From an uncultured Oscillospiraceae bacterium (GTDB taxonomy: Bacteria; Bacillota; Clostridia; Oscillospirales; Oscillospiraceae): a stretch of DNA of 64,000 nucleotides. Position 1 is the first letter of the stretch. Every line of letters begins with the position of its first letter. Positions 8,844 through 16,508 of this stretch are shown here, piece by piece. The notes below the pieces were generated by a model that saw nothing but the letters and a program-made list of their open reading frames with translations, ran no database searches and had not been told where the DNA came from. The stretch is taken from positions 43,841-107,840 of the forward strand of contig CAJTPV010000006.1 in NCBI GenBank assembly GCA_910578505.1, written 5' to 3'. The position numbers and the translations under genes were made by a program.

Positions 8844-9206
8844 TCAGGCTTCCGTCAGGATCTCCGACATATCCAGGGGCTTGCCGTCGCTCCACAGCCG
8901 CTCCAGGGAGTAGAACTCTCTGGCCTCGCTGTTGAACACATGGACCACCAGACAGCCGTAATCCAACAGGACCCAGATGCCGCCCCGGTGTCCCTCCCGG
9001 TGCAGGGGTCTTTCTCCGGCCTCCGCCTCCAGCTTCTCCTCCACCGCGTCGCACAGGGCGTTGATCTGGGTGTTGCTGCCGCCGGTGCAGATGACGAAAT
9101 AGTCCGCCAGCGTGGTCAGCTCCGTGACCTCCATCACCTTGATCTCCTCACCCTTCTTGCCGTCCAGGGCCTTTGCCGCCAGAACCGCCAGTTCCTTCGG
9201 TGTCAT
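8844..9206 (-). CDS. rsfS: Ribosomal silencing factor RsfS
   Basis: Binds uL14 and blocks 30S-50S joining when nutrients are low. 120 residues, the usual length. Seen: KALDGKKGEEIKVMEV, ADYFVICTGGSNTQINALCD and the C-terminal W.LLDYGCLVVHVFNSEAREFY block that defines the family. It is the last gene of the nadD/yqeK-LCP-LCP-rsfS run, an order usual in Clostridia, with a terminator just beyond it. Confidence 0.95.
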   Translation of the reverse strand: MTPKELAVLAAKALDGKKGEEIKVMEVTELTTLADYFVICTGGSNTQINALCDAVEEKLEAEAGERPLHREGHRGGIWVLLDYGCLVVHVFNSEAREFYSLERLWSDGKPLDMSEILTEA

Positions 9207-9251
9207 ATGCGTACCTCACTTTCTTATCCTTCTTATGGTTTTTTATCCTTC

Positions 9252-10994
9252 TCAGGTCAACAGCCACTCCGGAATATCCGTGTCGATTTCAGGCGCCGGT
9301 TCCGGTACAGGGGTCGGCTCCGGCACGGGCTCCGGTGCAGGGTCCGGTTCCGGCACCGGATCGGGAGCGGGCTCCCCATCCCCCTCCGGGGGCAGGACCG
9401 GCTCCCCGTCTCCGACGCCGGGCGCGGGGGTCTGGTCCTCCGGCAGAGACGGCTCATCGGTTCCGGGGGCGGACGCTCCGGCATTGCCGGGCGTCTGGCT
9501 CCCGGTCTGGCTGCCGTCAGTGGGGTCAATCTGAATGCCGGGCAGATCAGGCTCGCCGGTCTGCTCCAATGGCTTGCCGTCCTTGTCCGTATAGATCTTC
9601 TCCCCATCCTCGCCGGTTACATAGTAGCTGCCGTCCTCATCCTGCTTCGGCTCCACCGTATCCGCCGGTTTTGTGTCATCCTTTTTATCGCTGCCGCTGC
9701 CGCGCATCTCCGCCATCACCGCGTTATGGGTGGTGTCCCGCAGAGAGCCGGTGGAGGAGGCGATATTGCCGTTGGACAGGATGCTCATGGCATCCAGCAT
9801 GGAGGTGGTGACCTTCTGCTCATAGGGGTTGAAGCGCTCGTTGACCAGCTCCACCACCTGTTTGGGATAGATCGTCACATAGGACTGATTCGTATGGGTA
9901 GACCGGCTGTACGCACTCCCCCAGTAGTCGCCGGGGATGGTGCAGGTGTACACGTCGTCCATGTTCAGCGCGGGTACGCCGCTGTTGATTCCCAGCACGT
10001 TGGCCGCGAACCACACCACAGAGCCGAACTCCAAATCCGTCTGCACGTTTTCCATGGCCAGGTCGATATAGGACTTGATCTTGCCCCAGTGCTTGATGCT
10101 CAGGCACTCCTTGATCAGCGCCTTCATAAAGTTCTGCTGCATCTCCACGCGCTTGATATCCCCCTCGCTGTACCGGCGGAAGCGCACCATCTCCATGGCC
10201 TTCTCGCCGTCCAGCAGCTGCACGCCTTTTTTCAGGTGGATATGCAGGTCCTGATAGGGGTCGTCATAGTTCATATCCTGAGGCACGTCGAACTCCACGC
10301 CGCCGATCAGGTCCACCAGCTCCACAAACATGCTCAAATCTACCTTGACATAGAAATCCGGTGTGAAGCCCACCAGGGTCTTGACCCGTTTCCGCAGCGC
10401 CTCGATGCCGTCCTTGTAGCGGGAATAGACGGAGTTAATCCTCTTAATGTCCCAGCTCTCGTTGACCATGGTGTCTCTGGGAATGGACATGATCGAGATA
10501 TCCTGATTCTTTGTGTCATAGCTGGCCACCATGATGGTGTCGGTATTGCCGTCGTCCATATCCGTCCCCACCAGCAGGAAGGTGAAGACGCCCTCCTTCC
10601 GGTTGCCGGATACCGTGGGCATATCGCCGCCATAGCCGTCGTCCGGGTACAGCTCGTCGTCAGAGGAGATGGCCGGCTCGTCCTGCCCGCCGTTGTCACC
10701 GGAGGGTTTATCCACCGATGTCACCGGCTTGGTGGTGTTTTCGCCGGGCGGCGTGGGCGGCTTGATCCACAGCTTGATGGCAATTCCCGCCGCGGCCCCC
10801 AGAATCGCGATGGAGGCCACTACCGCCAGCAGGACCTTCCCCTTCCCGGAATCCCAGAAGTGGTGCATCCGCACTGAAAAGCCGGGCTTCTCCTCATCTC
10901 CGGCAAAGGGGTCCCCCATGGGCCTCTCCGAAAATGCCTCCGGTTTTCTGCTCTCCGTATTTCCGGCCACTCGTTTCCCTTTATAACGCCCCAT
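9252..10994 (-). CDS. LytR-CpsA-Psr (LCP) family cell-wall protein, copy 1
   Basis: LCP proteins transfer lipid-linked glycopolymers (teichoic acid or capsule) to peptidoglycan at the outer membrane face. 580 residues. Seen: a cytosolic N-terminus, one membrane helix (about residues 50-75), an extracellular LCP domain with SIPRDTMV near residue 165 and the RRYSEGDIKRVEMQQNF block near 275 (Arg and Asp residues bind the pyrophosphate), and a C-terminal 130-residue tail rich in Pro, Glu, Gly and Asp ending in repeated PEPxP units. It follows its paralogue at 11046-12626 in the same direction and probably arose by tandem duplication. Confidence 0.9.
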   Translation of the reverse strand: MGRYKGKRVAGNTESRKPEAFSERPMGDPFAGDEEKPGFSVRMHHFWDSGKGKVLLAVVASIAILGAAAGIAIKLWIKPPTPPGENTTKPVTSVDKPSGDNGGQDEPAISSDDELYPDDGYGGDMPTVSGNRKEGVFTFLLVGTDMDDGNTDTIMVASYDTKNQDISIMSIPRDTMVNESWDIKRINSVYSRYKDGIEALRKRVKTLVGFTPDFYVKVDLSMFVELVDLIGGVEFDVPQDMNYDDPYQDLHIHLKKGVQLLDGEKAMEMVRFRRYSEGDIKRVEMQQNFMKALIKECLSIKHWGKIKSYIDLAMENVQTDLEFGSVVWFAANVLGINSGVPALNMDDVYTCTIPGDYWGSAYSRSTHTNQSYVTIYPKQVVELVNERFNPYEQKVTTSMLDAMSILSNGNIASSTGSLRDTTHNAVMAEMRGSGSDKKDDTKPADTVEPKQDEDGSYYVTGEDGEKIYTDKDGKPLEQTGEPDLPGIQIDPTDGSQTGSQTPGNAGASAPGTDEPSLPEDQTPAPGVGDGEPVLPPEGDGEPAPDPVPEPDPAPEPVPEPTPVPEPAPEIDTDIPEWLLT

Positions 10995-11045
10995 GTTTCT
11001 CTATCCTTTCATTGGAGAAATCTGAATTTTATTTTCGTATTTGCC

Positions 11046-12626
11046 TCATGCTGCGTTCATCCCCATATCATCGGGGGGCAGCACCGGCTCCGGCGGCAGT
11101 TCGGGTTCCTGCTCCGTGTCCGGCACAGTAGTCTGCGTGGTGTCCGGAACCGTATCCGTATCCGGCTCCGGTTCCGGCGTAATGGTGATAACCGGATCGT
11201 CCTCTATGCTTCCCGGTTCCCCCTCTCCGCTCTCAATCGGATCGGGCAGCACCGGTTCATCCTCCCCGCCCGGTTCCCCGGCCGTATTGTCTGGCGGTGT
11301 GCCGGTCTCTCCCTCGACGGGCTTGTCTGACGGCTTCGCGGTCTGGGCCGGTTCGTCCGCAGCCTGGGAGCCGCCGGAACCGCCGCCGCTGGGCTCGGTC
11401 ACCGGGGCCGCGGTGACGCCGGTGGGCTTCTCCGTGCTGATGCCGCCGCCAGTGGTGACAGTCCTGCTGCCGGACTGGCTCTTCCCCCACTTGGCATCCA
11501 GCAGCGTGCCCCCCGGTACGTAGCAGGAGCCGTCGTCCCGGCGGACGAGCACCTGCAGGTCGTCCTGGGTAATCTCCCGGTTGTAGGGATTGAACTGCTC
11601 GTTGATCAGCGGGACGATCTCCTCCGCGTTGGGCAGCAGGTAGTACCCGCCGTGGAAGGTGCCCACGTCATAGTAGGGCATGGTGCTGGACTGGATGGTC
11701 TCCGTATCCACCCCCAGCGCCTTGGAGGCAAACCAGGTCAGGTCGCTGAGCTTCAGGTCTGTGGTGACGTTTTCCATAAAGATATTGATAAACTCACCAA
11801 TTTTCGTCATATTCTTCAGCTTCAGAACCTCTTTGGCCATTGCCTTCAAAAACGCCTTTTGGGTGTCCATGCGCCCGGTATCGTTGTAGCCCACACTGGC
11901 GTCGTTGTCATGGCGGTAGCGCAGCATCTCCATGGCCTTCTGGCCGTTCAGCTTCTGCACGCCTTTATTCAGGTGGATGTGCAGGTCCTGATAGGGGTCG
12001 TCGTAGTTCATATTCCGGGGCACGTCGAACTCCACGCCGCCTACGGCCTCCACCACCTTCCCTACCGCCTTCCACTCAATGGTGACATAGAAGTCCGGCA
12101 TGACGCCTGTCAGATACGCCACCTGCTTTTTCAGGTTCTCCAGTCCGCCGCCGCTGGACTCCTTGGCGTTGTAAACGCTGTTGATTTTTTTCACAGACCA
12201 GGGCACATTGATGGCGGTGTCCCTGGGGATGCTCATCATATTCACCTGCTGGTTGGGCACGTCGTAGGAGACCAGGATGATGGTGTCCGTCCCGCCGCCG
12301 GCGGTGTCCCGGCCCAGCAGGAGGAAGGTGAAATAGTCCTCCTTCCGTCCGCCCGGCGCATCCGCCGTCCCCGCCGCGGACCCGCCGCCAAAGGGTTCGT
12401 TGGGATTGTTGTTGGTCACGCCCGGCTTGTCATTGTGGGAGACGTCCGGCTTTTTGATGAAAAAATTCCACACCAGAAATGCGCCCAGTCCCGCCACAAG
12501 GACGAACCCCAGAACCAAGCCCCCTCTTTTTTTCCGCTTTTTCGGACGCCTGGTTCTCTGATATGGTATATCGTCCGCAAATGGGTCTCCCCGGCCGCTC
12601 CCGGCGGCCTGCCGTTTACCTCTCAT
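11046..12626 (-). CDS. LytR-CpsA-Psr (LCP) family cell-wall protein, copy 2
   Basis: Same role as the neighbouring copy. 526 residues: short basic N-terminus (RTRRPKKRKKRGG), one membrane helix (about 35-52), LCP domain with SIPRDTAIN and the shared block YDDPYQDLHIHL, and a disordered Pro/Glu/Thr/Gly tail of about 140 residues. Domain core is clearly similar to copy 1, but the tails differ. The ATG overlaps the stop codon of nadD-yqeK (ATGA), implying translational coupling. Confidence 0.9.
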   Translation of the reverse strand: MRGKRQAAGSGRGDPFADDIPYQRTRRPKKRKKRGGLVLGFVLVAGLGAFLVWNFFIKKPDVSHNDKPGVTNNNPNEPFGGGSAAGTADAPGGRKEDYFTFLLLGRDTAGGGTDTIILVSYDVPNQQVNMMSIPRDTAINVPWSVKKINSVYNAKESSGGGLENLKKQVAYLTGVMPDFYVTIEWKAVGKVVEAVGGVEFDVPRNMNYDDPYQDLHIHLNKGVQKLNGQKAMEMLRYRHDNDASVGYNDTGRMDTQKAFLKAMAKEVLKLKNMTKIGEFINIFMENVTTDLKLSDLTWFASKALGVDTETIQSSTMPYYDVGTFHGGYYLLPNAEEIVPLINEQFNPYNREITQDDLQVLVRRDDGSCYVPGGTLLDAKWGKSQSGSRTVTTGGGISTEKPTGVTAAPVTEPSGGGSGGSQAADEPAQTAKPSDKPVEGETGTPPDNTAGEPGGEDEPVLPDPIESGEGEPGSIEDDPVITITPEPEPDTDTVPDTTQTTVPDTEQEPELPPEPVLPPDDMGMNAA

Positions 12627-13816
12627 GTCAGCTTTCCTTTCAGATAATCCCTCGCATACACACTGTTGGAATGGACCGCCATTCCGTTTTCCCGCAGATC
12701 CGCCACCGCCATAGTCAGCCCCAGCAGCATGGCCCGGTCCAGGTCCTCAAAGGCCAGGGCCCGCAGGGCGGTCAGATCGCAGAAGCTCCGCGTCGGTTCG
12801 ATGTAATCCGCCAGATAGATGATTTTCTCCAGCAGCGTCATATCCGGCTTGCCGGTGGTGTGCCAGCGGATGGCGCTGACCACCTCCCCGCTCTCGCCGA
12901 AGACCTCCCTCGCCGTCACCGCGCCGGTGAGGGCGTGGAGCAGCTTCCCCTCCCGCAGCTCCTCCTGATCCAGGGGTACACTGTATTGACGGCAGAGAGC
13001 CAAATGTTGTTCCCTCTCCAGTTTTTTTGTGCAGTCGTGGAGCAGGGCGGCCCGCCGGGCGGCGGTCTCGTCCCCGCCCCAGCGCAGGGCCAGCGCCGCG
13101 GCGGTCTGCTCTGTCCCCAGCACGTGGGGGATGCGGCTGAACTTGAGCATGGACAGCGCCACATACCGCAGGTCCTCCAGGGGCAGGCGCTTCAGGTCGG
13201 CCCCTGTGCCATACAGCCCCTCCCGCAGGATATAGCCGTAGACAGCGGGCGACAGGTACTCCTTCGCCAGCTTCCCGCCCTGGGCCAGGTCCTGCCGCAG
13301 CTGCGTGGAGGAGATCTCCACCACCTGCGGCAGCGAGAGCAGCTCCACATCCGCGCCCAGATTTTTTTTCAGATATTTCTTCTGGGCGGCCAGCCTCTCG
13401 TCCGTCCCGTCCCCGCTCTCCCGGCTGAAGGCGCAGAGCGTGGCCAGCTTCGCGATTTTTTTCGGCTCCCGCCAGTCCTGGAAGGACAGGAACATGTCCG
13501 TTCCCATGAGCAGAAAGAGGCGGTCCTTGGGAAACCGCTTTTTCAGCTCCCGCAGCGTGTCCAGAGTATAGCTCTTTCCCTCCCGCCGCAACTCCAGGTC
13601 CAGGGCCTCGCCGCCCAGCTCCTCCGCCGCCAGGGCCGCCATCTCCAGCCGTTTTCCGGCGGGCGGCGCGTCTGTACCCAGCGCCTTGTGGGGCGGCAGG
13701 CCGGTGGGGATCAGATACAGTTTCTCTAAGCGCAGCTTTTTCACCGCCGCCTTCGCCGCCTCCATATGCCCCACATGGATGGGGTTGAAGGTTCCGCCAT
13801 AAATGCCAATTCTCAA
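12623..13816 (-). CDS. nadD-yqeK: Nicotinate-nucleotide adenylyltransferase fused to YqeK HD phosphohydrolase
   Basis: Two enzymes in one 397-residue chain. Residues 1-195: NadD, converting nicotinate mononucleotide plus ATP to deamido-NAD, with GGTFNPIHVGH at the N-terminus and STQLRQDL (the SSTxxR-like nucleotide loop) near residue 170. Residues about 205-397: YqeK, an HD-domain diadenosine tetraphosphatase, with HDCTK as the HD metal motif, a downstream HALTGAV and DYIEPTR. In Bacillus the two are adjacent separate genes (nadD-yqeK); here no stop separates them. NAD synthesis and Ap4A removal are therefore physically linked. Overlaps the LCP gene by four bases. Confidence 0.95.
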   Translation of the reverse strand: MRIGIYGGTFNPIHVGHMEAAKAAVKKLRLEKLYLIPTGLPPHKALGTDAPPAGKRLEMAALAAEELGGEALDLELRREGKSYTLDTLRELKKRFPKDRLFLLMGTDMFLSFQDWREPKKIAKLATLCAFSRESGDGTDERLAAQKKYLKKNLGADVELLSLPQVVEISSTQLRQDLAQGGKLAKEYLSPAVYGYILREGLYGTGADLKRLPLEDLRYVALSMLKFSRIPHVLGTEQTAAALALRWGGDETAARRAALLHDCTKKLEREQHLALCRQYSVPLDQEELREGKLLHALTGAVTAREVFGESGEVVSAIRWHTTGKPDMTLLEKIIYLADYIEPTRSFCDLTALRALAFEDLDRAMLLGLTMAVADLRENGMAVHSNSVYARDYLKGKLT

Positions 13817-13861
13817 AAAATCTCCCCCAGGAAGATAAATTTTGCTGTGGATCGCCTGCCG

Positions 13862-14191
13862 TTACTGGCCGGCAGGCCGCCTGGTCCGGTCCTTTACCAG
13901 CTCGATTTTCCGCCTGCTCTTGTCGTAGTGCTGGCGGTAGAGCACGAACTTTGCGCCGATGACCTGCACTTCCTCGCTCCGGGTGCGTCCGGCCAGCTCC
14001 CTGCAGGCCTCCCGGGCTGTCAGCAGGGAATTTTCCAGCACCTTGCACTTGATGATTTCCCGCGCCTCCAGGGCGTCGTTGGCCTGCTTGACCAGGTTGT
14101 CGTTGATGCCGTCCTTGCCGATGTGGACGATGGTGTCCAGGCTGTTGGCAATGCCCCGTAGCTGGGCCCGCTGTTTACTTGTCAATTCCAT
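13862..14191 (-). CDS. yhbY: YhbY/CRM-domain RNA-binding protein
   Basis: 109-residue CRM-domain protein linked to 50S subunit assembly. Seen: MELTSKQRAQLRGIANSLD start, IVHIGKDGINDNLV, and a GAKFVLYRQH strand (the family GxxxxLYR element). It lies seven bases after rdgB and 45 bases before nadD-yqeK on the same strand, the usual Firmicutes neighbourhood. The GxxG loop appears as IGKDG. Confidence 0.93.
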   Translation of the reverse strand: MELTSKQRAQLRGIANSLDTIVHIGKDGINDNLVKQANDALEAREIIKCKVLENSLLTAREACRELAGRTRSEEVQVIGAKFVLYRQHYDKSRRKIELVKDRTRRPAGQ

Positions 14192-14198
14192 TTTTCTT

Positions 14199-14792
14199 TT
14201 ACCCTCTGTTGAGATAGTCCTTCAGCTTTCCCTCGAACACCGCCAGCGCCTTGCCCCGGTGGGACACCGCCGCCTTTTCCTCCGGCGTCAGCTGGGCGTA
14301 GGTCTTGCGCAGCTCCGGCAGGAAGAACACCGGGTCGTAGCCGAAGCCGCCGGTCCCCTGGGGCGCGAAGGCGATGGTCCCCGGACAGATGCCCTCCGCC
14401 TCAATGGTGTCGCCGTTGGGGAAGACGCAGGCAATGGCGCTGGTAAAGTGGGCCGCCCGTGTGCGGGCCCCCCGCATGTTGTTCAGCAGCAGCCGGTACC
14501 GGGCCGCGTCGTCCAGCTCAGGGCCGCCATAGCGGGCCGAGTACACCCCCGGCGCGCCGTTCAGCGCGTCCACACACACGCCGGAGTCGTCGGCAATGGC
14601 CGGCAGTCCGCTGGCCTCCATCACCGCCTTCGCCTTCAGCATGGCGTTCTCCGCGAAGGTCTCCCCGGTCTCCTCCACGTCCACCTGCAGCCCCAGGTCC
14701 GCCTCCAGCGCCACCTGGACCCCGTGGGCGGACAAAATCGACTGCATTTCCTCCAGCTTGTGTCTATTCTGTGACGCAAGTACAAATTTCAT
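14199..14792 (-). CDS. rdgB: XTP/dITP diphosphatase (Ham1/RdgB)
   Basis: Hydrolyses non-canonical purine triphosphates (XTP, dITP, ITP) to monophosphates, keeping them out of nucleic acids. Seen: KFVLASQNRHKLEEM at the N-terminus, FAENAMLKA, IADDSGVCVDALNGAPGVYSARY split around residues 65-85, and GFGYDPVFF near 145. I start it at the ATG at 14792, one base past the rph stop, giving 197 residues as usual; the longer frame adds 13 residues from rph sequence. GGGAGG lies upstream within rph. Confidence 0.95.
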   Translation of the reverse strand: MKFVLASQNRHKLEEMQSILSAHGVQVALEADLGLQVDVEETGETFAENAMLKAKAVMEASGLPAIADDSGVCVDALNGAPGVYSARYGGPELDDAARYRLLLNNMRGARTRAAHFTSAIACVFPNGDTIEAEGICPGTIAFAPQGTGGFGYDPVFFLPELRKTYAQLTPEEKAAVSHRGKALAVFEGKLKDYLNRG

Positions 14793-14793
14793 G

Positions 14794-15516
14794 TTATCTG
14801 TGGCCTCCCAAAATTTCTTTCTGTTTCGCAATCAGCTGCATAATCCCGCCCTGGCACAGCTCCACCAGCTCCCGCTGCTCGGCGACGGTAAAGCTCCTCC
14901 CCTCGCCGGTGCCCTGGAGCTCGATGAGCCCGCCGCCGTCGTCCATCACGCAGTTGAGATCCACCATAGCCCGGCTGTCCTCCTCATAGCACAGATCCAG
15001 CATGGGCCGGTCGTCAATGATCCCAGCGGACACGGCGGCCACATAGTGCCGGATGGGGTCCGCGGCAACCTTCCCCTGCTCCACCAGATGCCGGCAGGCC
15101 AGGGCCAGGGCGATAAAGCCCCCGGTGACAGACGCGGTGCGGGTGCCGCCGTCCCCCTGCAGGACGTCGCAGTCGATGGTGATGGTCCGCTCCCCCAGCG
15201 CCGCCAGGTCCACCGCCGAGCGCAGGCTGCGGCCCACCAGGCGCTGGATCTCCGCGCTGCGGGGACTGAGCTTCAGCCGGCTGATGTCCCGGCGGGTGCG
15301 CTCCCGGTTGGCCCTGGGCAGCATGGAGTACTCCGCCGTCACCCAGCCCGTGCCCTCCGGCACGTACCTGGGCGCGCCCTCCTCCACGCTGGCGCAGCAG
15401 AGCACCTTGGTCCCGCCGCACTGGATGAGCGCGCTGCCCTCGGCGTAGTCCACAAAACCGGTGGTGATGGAGACCGGCCGCAGCTCTTTGTCATTTCTTC
15501 CGTCAATTCTAGCCAT
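14794..15516 (-). CDS. rph: Ribonuclease PH
   Basis: Phosphorolytic 3'-to-5' exoribonuclease trimming tRNA 3' ends. 240 residues, standard. Seen: RIDGRNDKELRPVSI at the N-terminus, GTGWVTAEYSMLPRA with the RxxRxxR block (ANRERTRRDI), TITIDCDVLQGDGGTRTASV near residue 120, and the DLCYEEDS.A catalytic acid region. It sits between ftsY and rdgB, coupled to the latter. Confidence 0.96.
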   Translation of the reverse strand: MARIDGRNDKELRPVSITTGFVDYAEGSALIQCGGTKVLCCASVEEGAPRYVPEGTGWVTAEYSMLPRANRERTRRDISRLKLSPRSAEIQRLVGRSLRSAVDLAALGERTITIDCDVLQGDGGTRTASVTGGFIALALACRHLVEQGKVAADPIRHYVAAVSAGIIDDRPMLDLCYEEDSRAMVDLNCVMDDGGGLIELQGTGEGRSFTVAEQRELVELCQGGIMQLIAKQKEILGGHR

Positions 15517-15538
15517 AGTTGTCCCCTCTGTTTTTGCA

Positions 15539-16417
15539 TCAGATCAATGCGTTTACATATTCTTCCGCGTCAAAGGGCTGCAGGTCCTTGATATCCTCCC
15601 CCAGCCCCACGAACTTCACCGGCACCTGCAGCTCCTGGGCGATGGCAATGACGATGCCGCCCTTGGCCGTGCCGTCCAGCTTGGTCAGCACGATGCCCGT
15701 GCAGCCGGTGGTCTCCTTGAACTGCTTGGCCTGAATAAGGCCGTTCTGTCCGGTGGTGGCGTCCAGCACCAGCAGTGTTTCCACGGCGGCGTCCGGCATC
15801 TCCCGGTCGATGATCTTCTTCAGCTTGGCCAGCTCCGCCATGAGGTGGGCCTTGTTGTGCAGCCGCCCGGCGGTGTCGCAGATGACCACGTCCACCCCTC
15901 TGGCCCGGGCCGCCTGCAGCGCGTCAAACAGCACCGCGCCGGGGTCCGCCCCCTCCTTCTGCCGGACGATCTCGCATCTGGCCCGGTTGGACCAGATCTC
16001 CAGCTGGTCCGCCGCCGCCGCCCGGAAGGTGTCCCCGGCGCACAGCAGCACCCGCTTGCCCTCCAGCCGCAGGCTGTTGGCCAGCTTGCCGATGGACGTG
16101 GTCTTGCCCACGCCGTTGACGCCGATCATCAGCACGATGGACGGCTTGGTGCTCAGATCCAGCGCCGTGTCACCCACGTTCAGCTTCTCCGCCAGGATCT
16201 GCCGCAGACACTGCTTCACCGGCTCCTGACCGGAGATTTTGTCCTCGATCATGATCTGCCGCAGCTCCTTCACCGCGTCCATAGACGTCTGCATCCCCAC
16301 GTCGGCCAGGATCAGCATTTCCTCCAGATCGTCGAAAAACGCCTCATCCGCCTCGCTGATGGCCGCGCCGAAGACGTCGCCCATATACAGCTTCTTTAAT
16401 TTCTGCCAAAAACCCAT
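15539..16417 (-). CDS. ftsY: Signal recognition particle receptor FtsY
   Basis: GTPase receptor that docks SRP-bound ribosomes at the membrane. 292 residues: short N-domain, then G domain with GVNGVGKTTSIGKLA (P-loop), DTFRAAAADQLE, DTAGRLHNK, TKLDGTAKGG and GLGEDIKDL near the C-terminus. The acidic A domain of enterobacterial FtsY is nearly absent, as is normal in Firmicutes. The start at 16417 (MGFWQKLKKLYMGD) has AAGGAAGG just upstream; longer frames lack one. It lies 91 bases downstream of smc, a conserved pairing. Confidence 0.96.
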   Translation of the reverse strand: MGFWQKLKKLYMGDVFGAAISEADEAFFDDLEEMLILADVGMQTSMDAVKELRQIMIEDKISGQEPVKQCLRQILAEKLNVGDTALDLSTKPSIVLMIGVNGVGKTTSIGKLANSLRLEGKRVLLCAGDTFRAAAADQLEIWSNRARCEIVRQKEGADPGAVLFDALQAARARGVDVVICDTAGRLHNKAHLMAELAKLKKIIDREMPDAAVETLLVLDATTGQNGLIQAKQFKETTGCTGIVLTKLDGTAKGGIVIAIAQELQVPVKFVGLGEDIKDLQPFDAEEYVNALI

Positions 16418-16474
16418 TGTCCTTCCTTTCTTTGCCGTCCCGCCGGACGCAAGGGAAAATATTTCTCGCAGTTC

Positions 16475-16504
16475 GATTGCACAAAACTTTTCTTTTGTGC
16501 AATC
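16475..16504. other. Perfect inverted repeat between smc and ftsY
   Basis: 12-bp perfect arms (16475-16486 and 16493-16504) with a six-base loop, just after the smc stop. No clear T run follows on the minus strand, so it may be a processing or attenuation hairpin rather than a full terminator. Confidence 0.6.
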
Positions 16505-16508
16505 ACAC

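Noticed and set aside
8940..10877. 645-codon plus-strand frame over rsfS and the LCP gene
   Set aside because: Antisense shadow of well-identified genes; His/Val-rich composition and no start signal.
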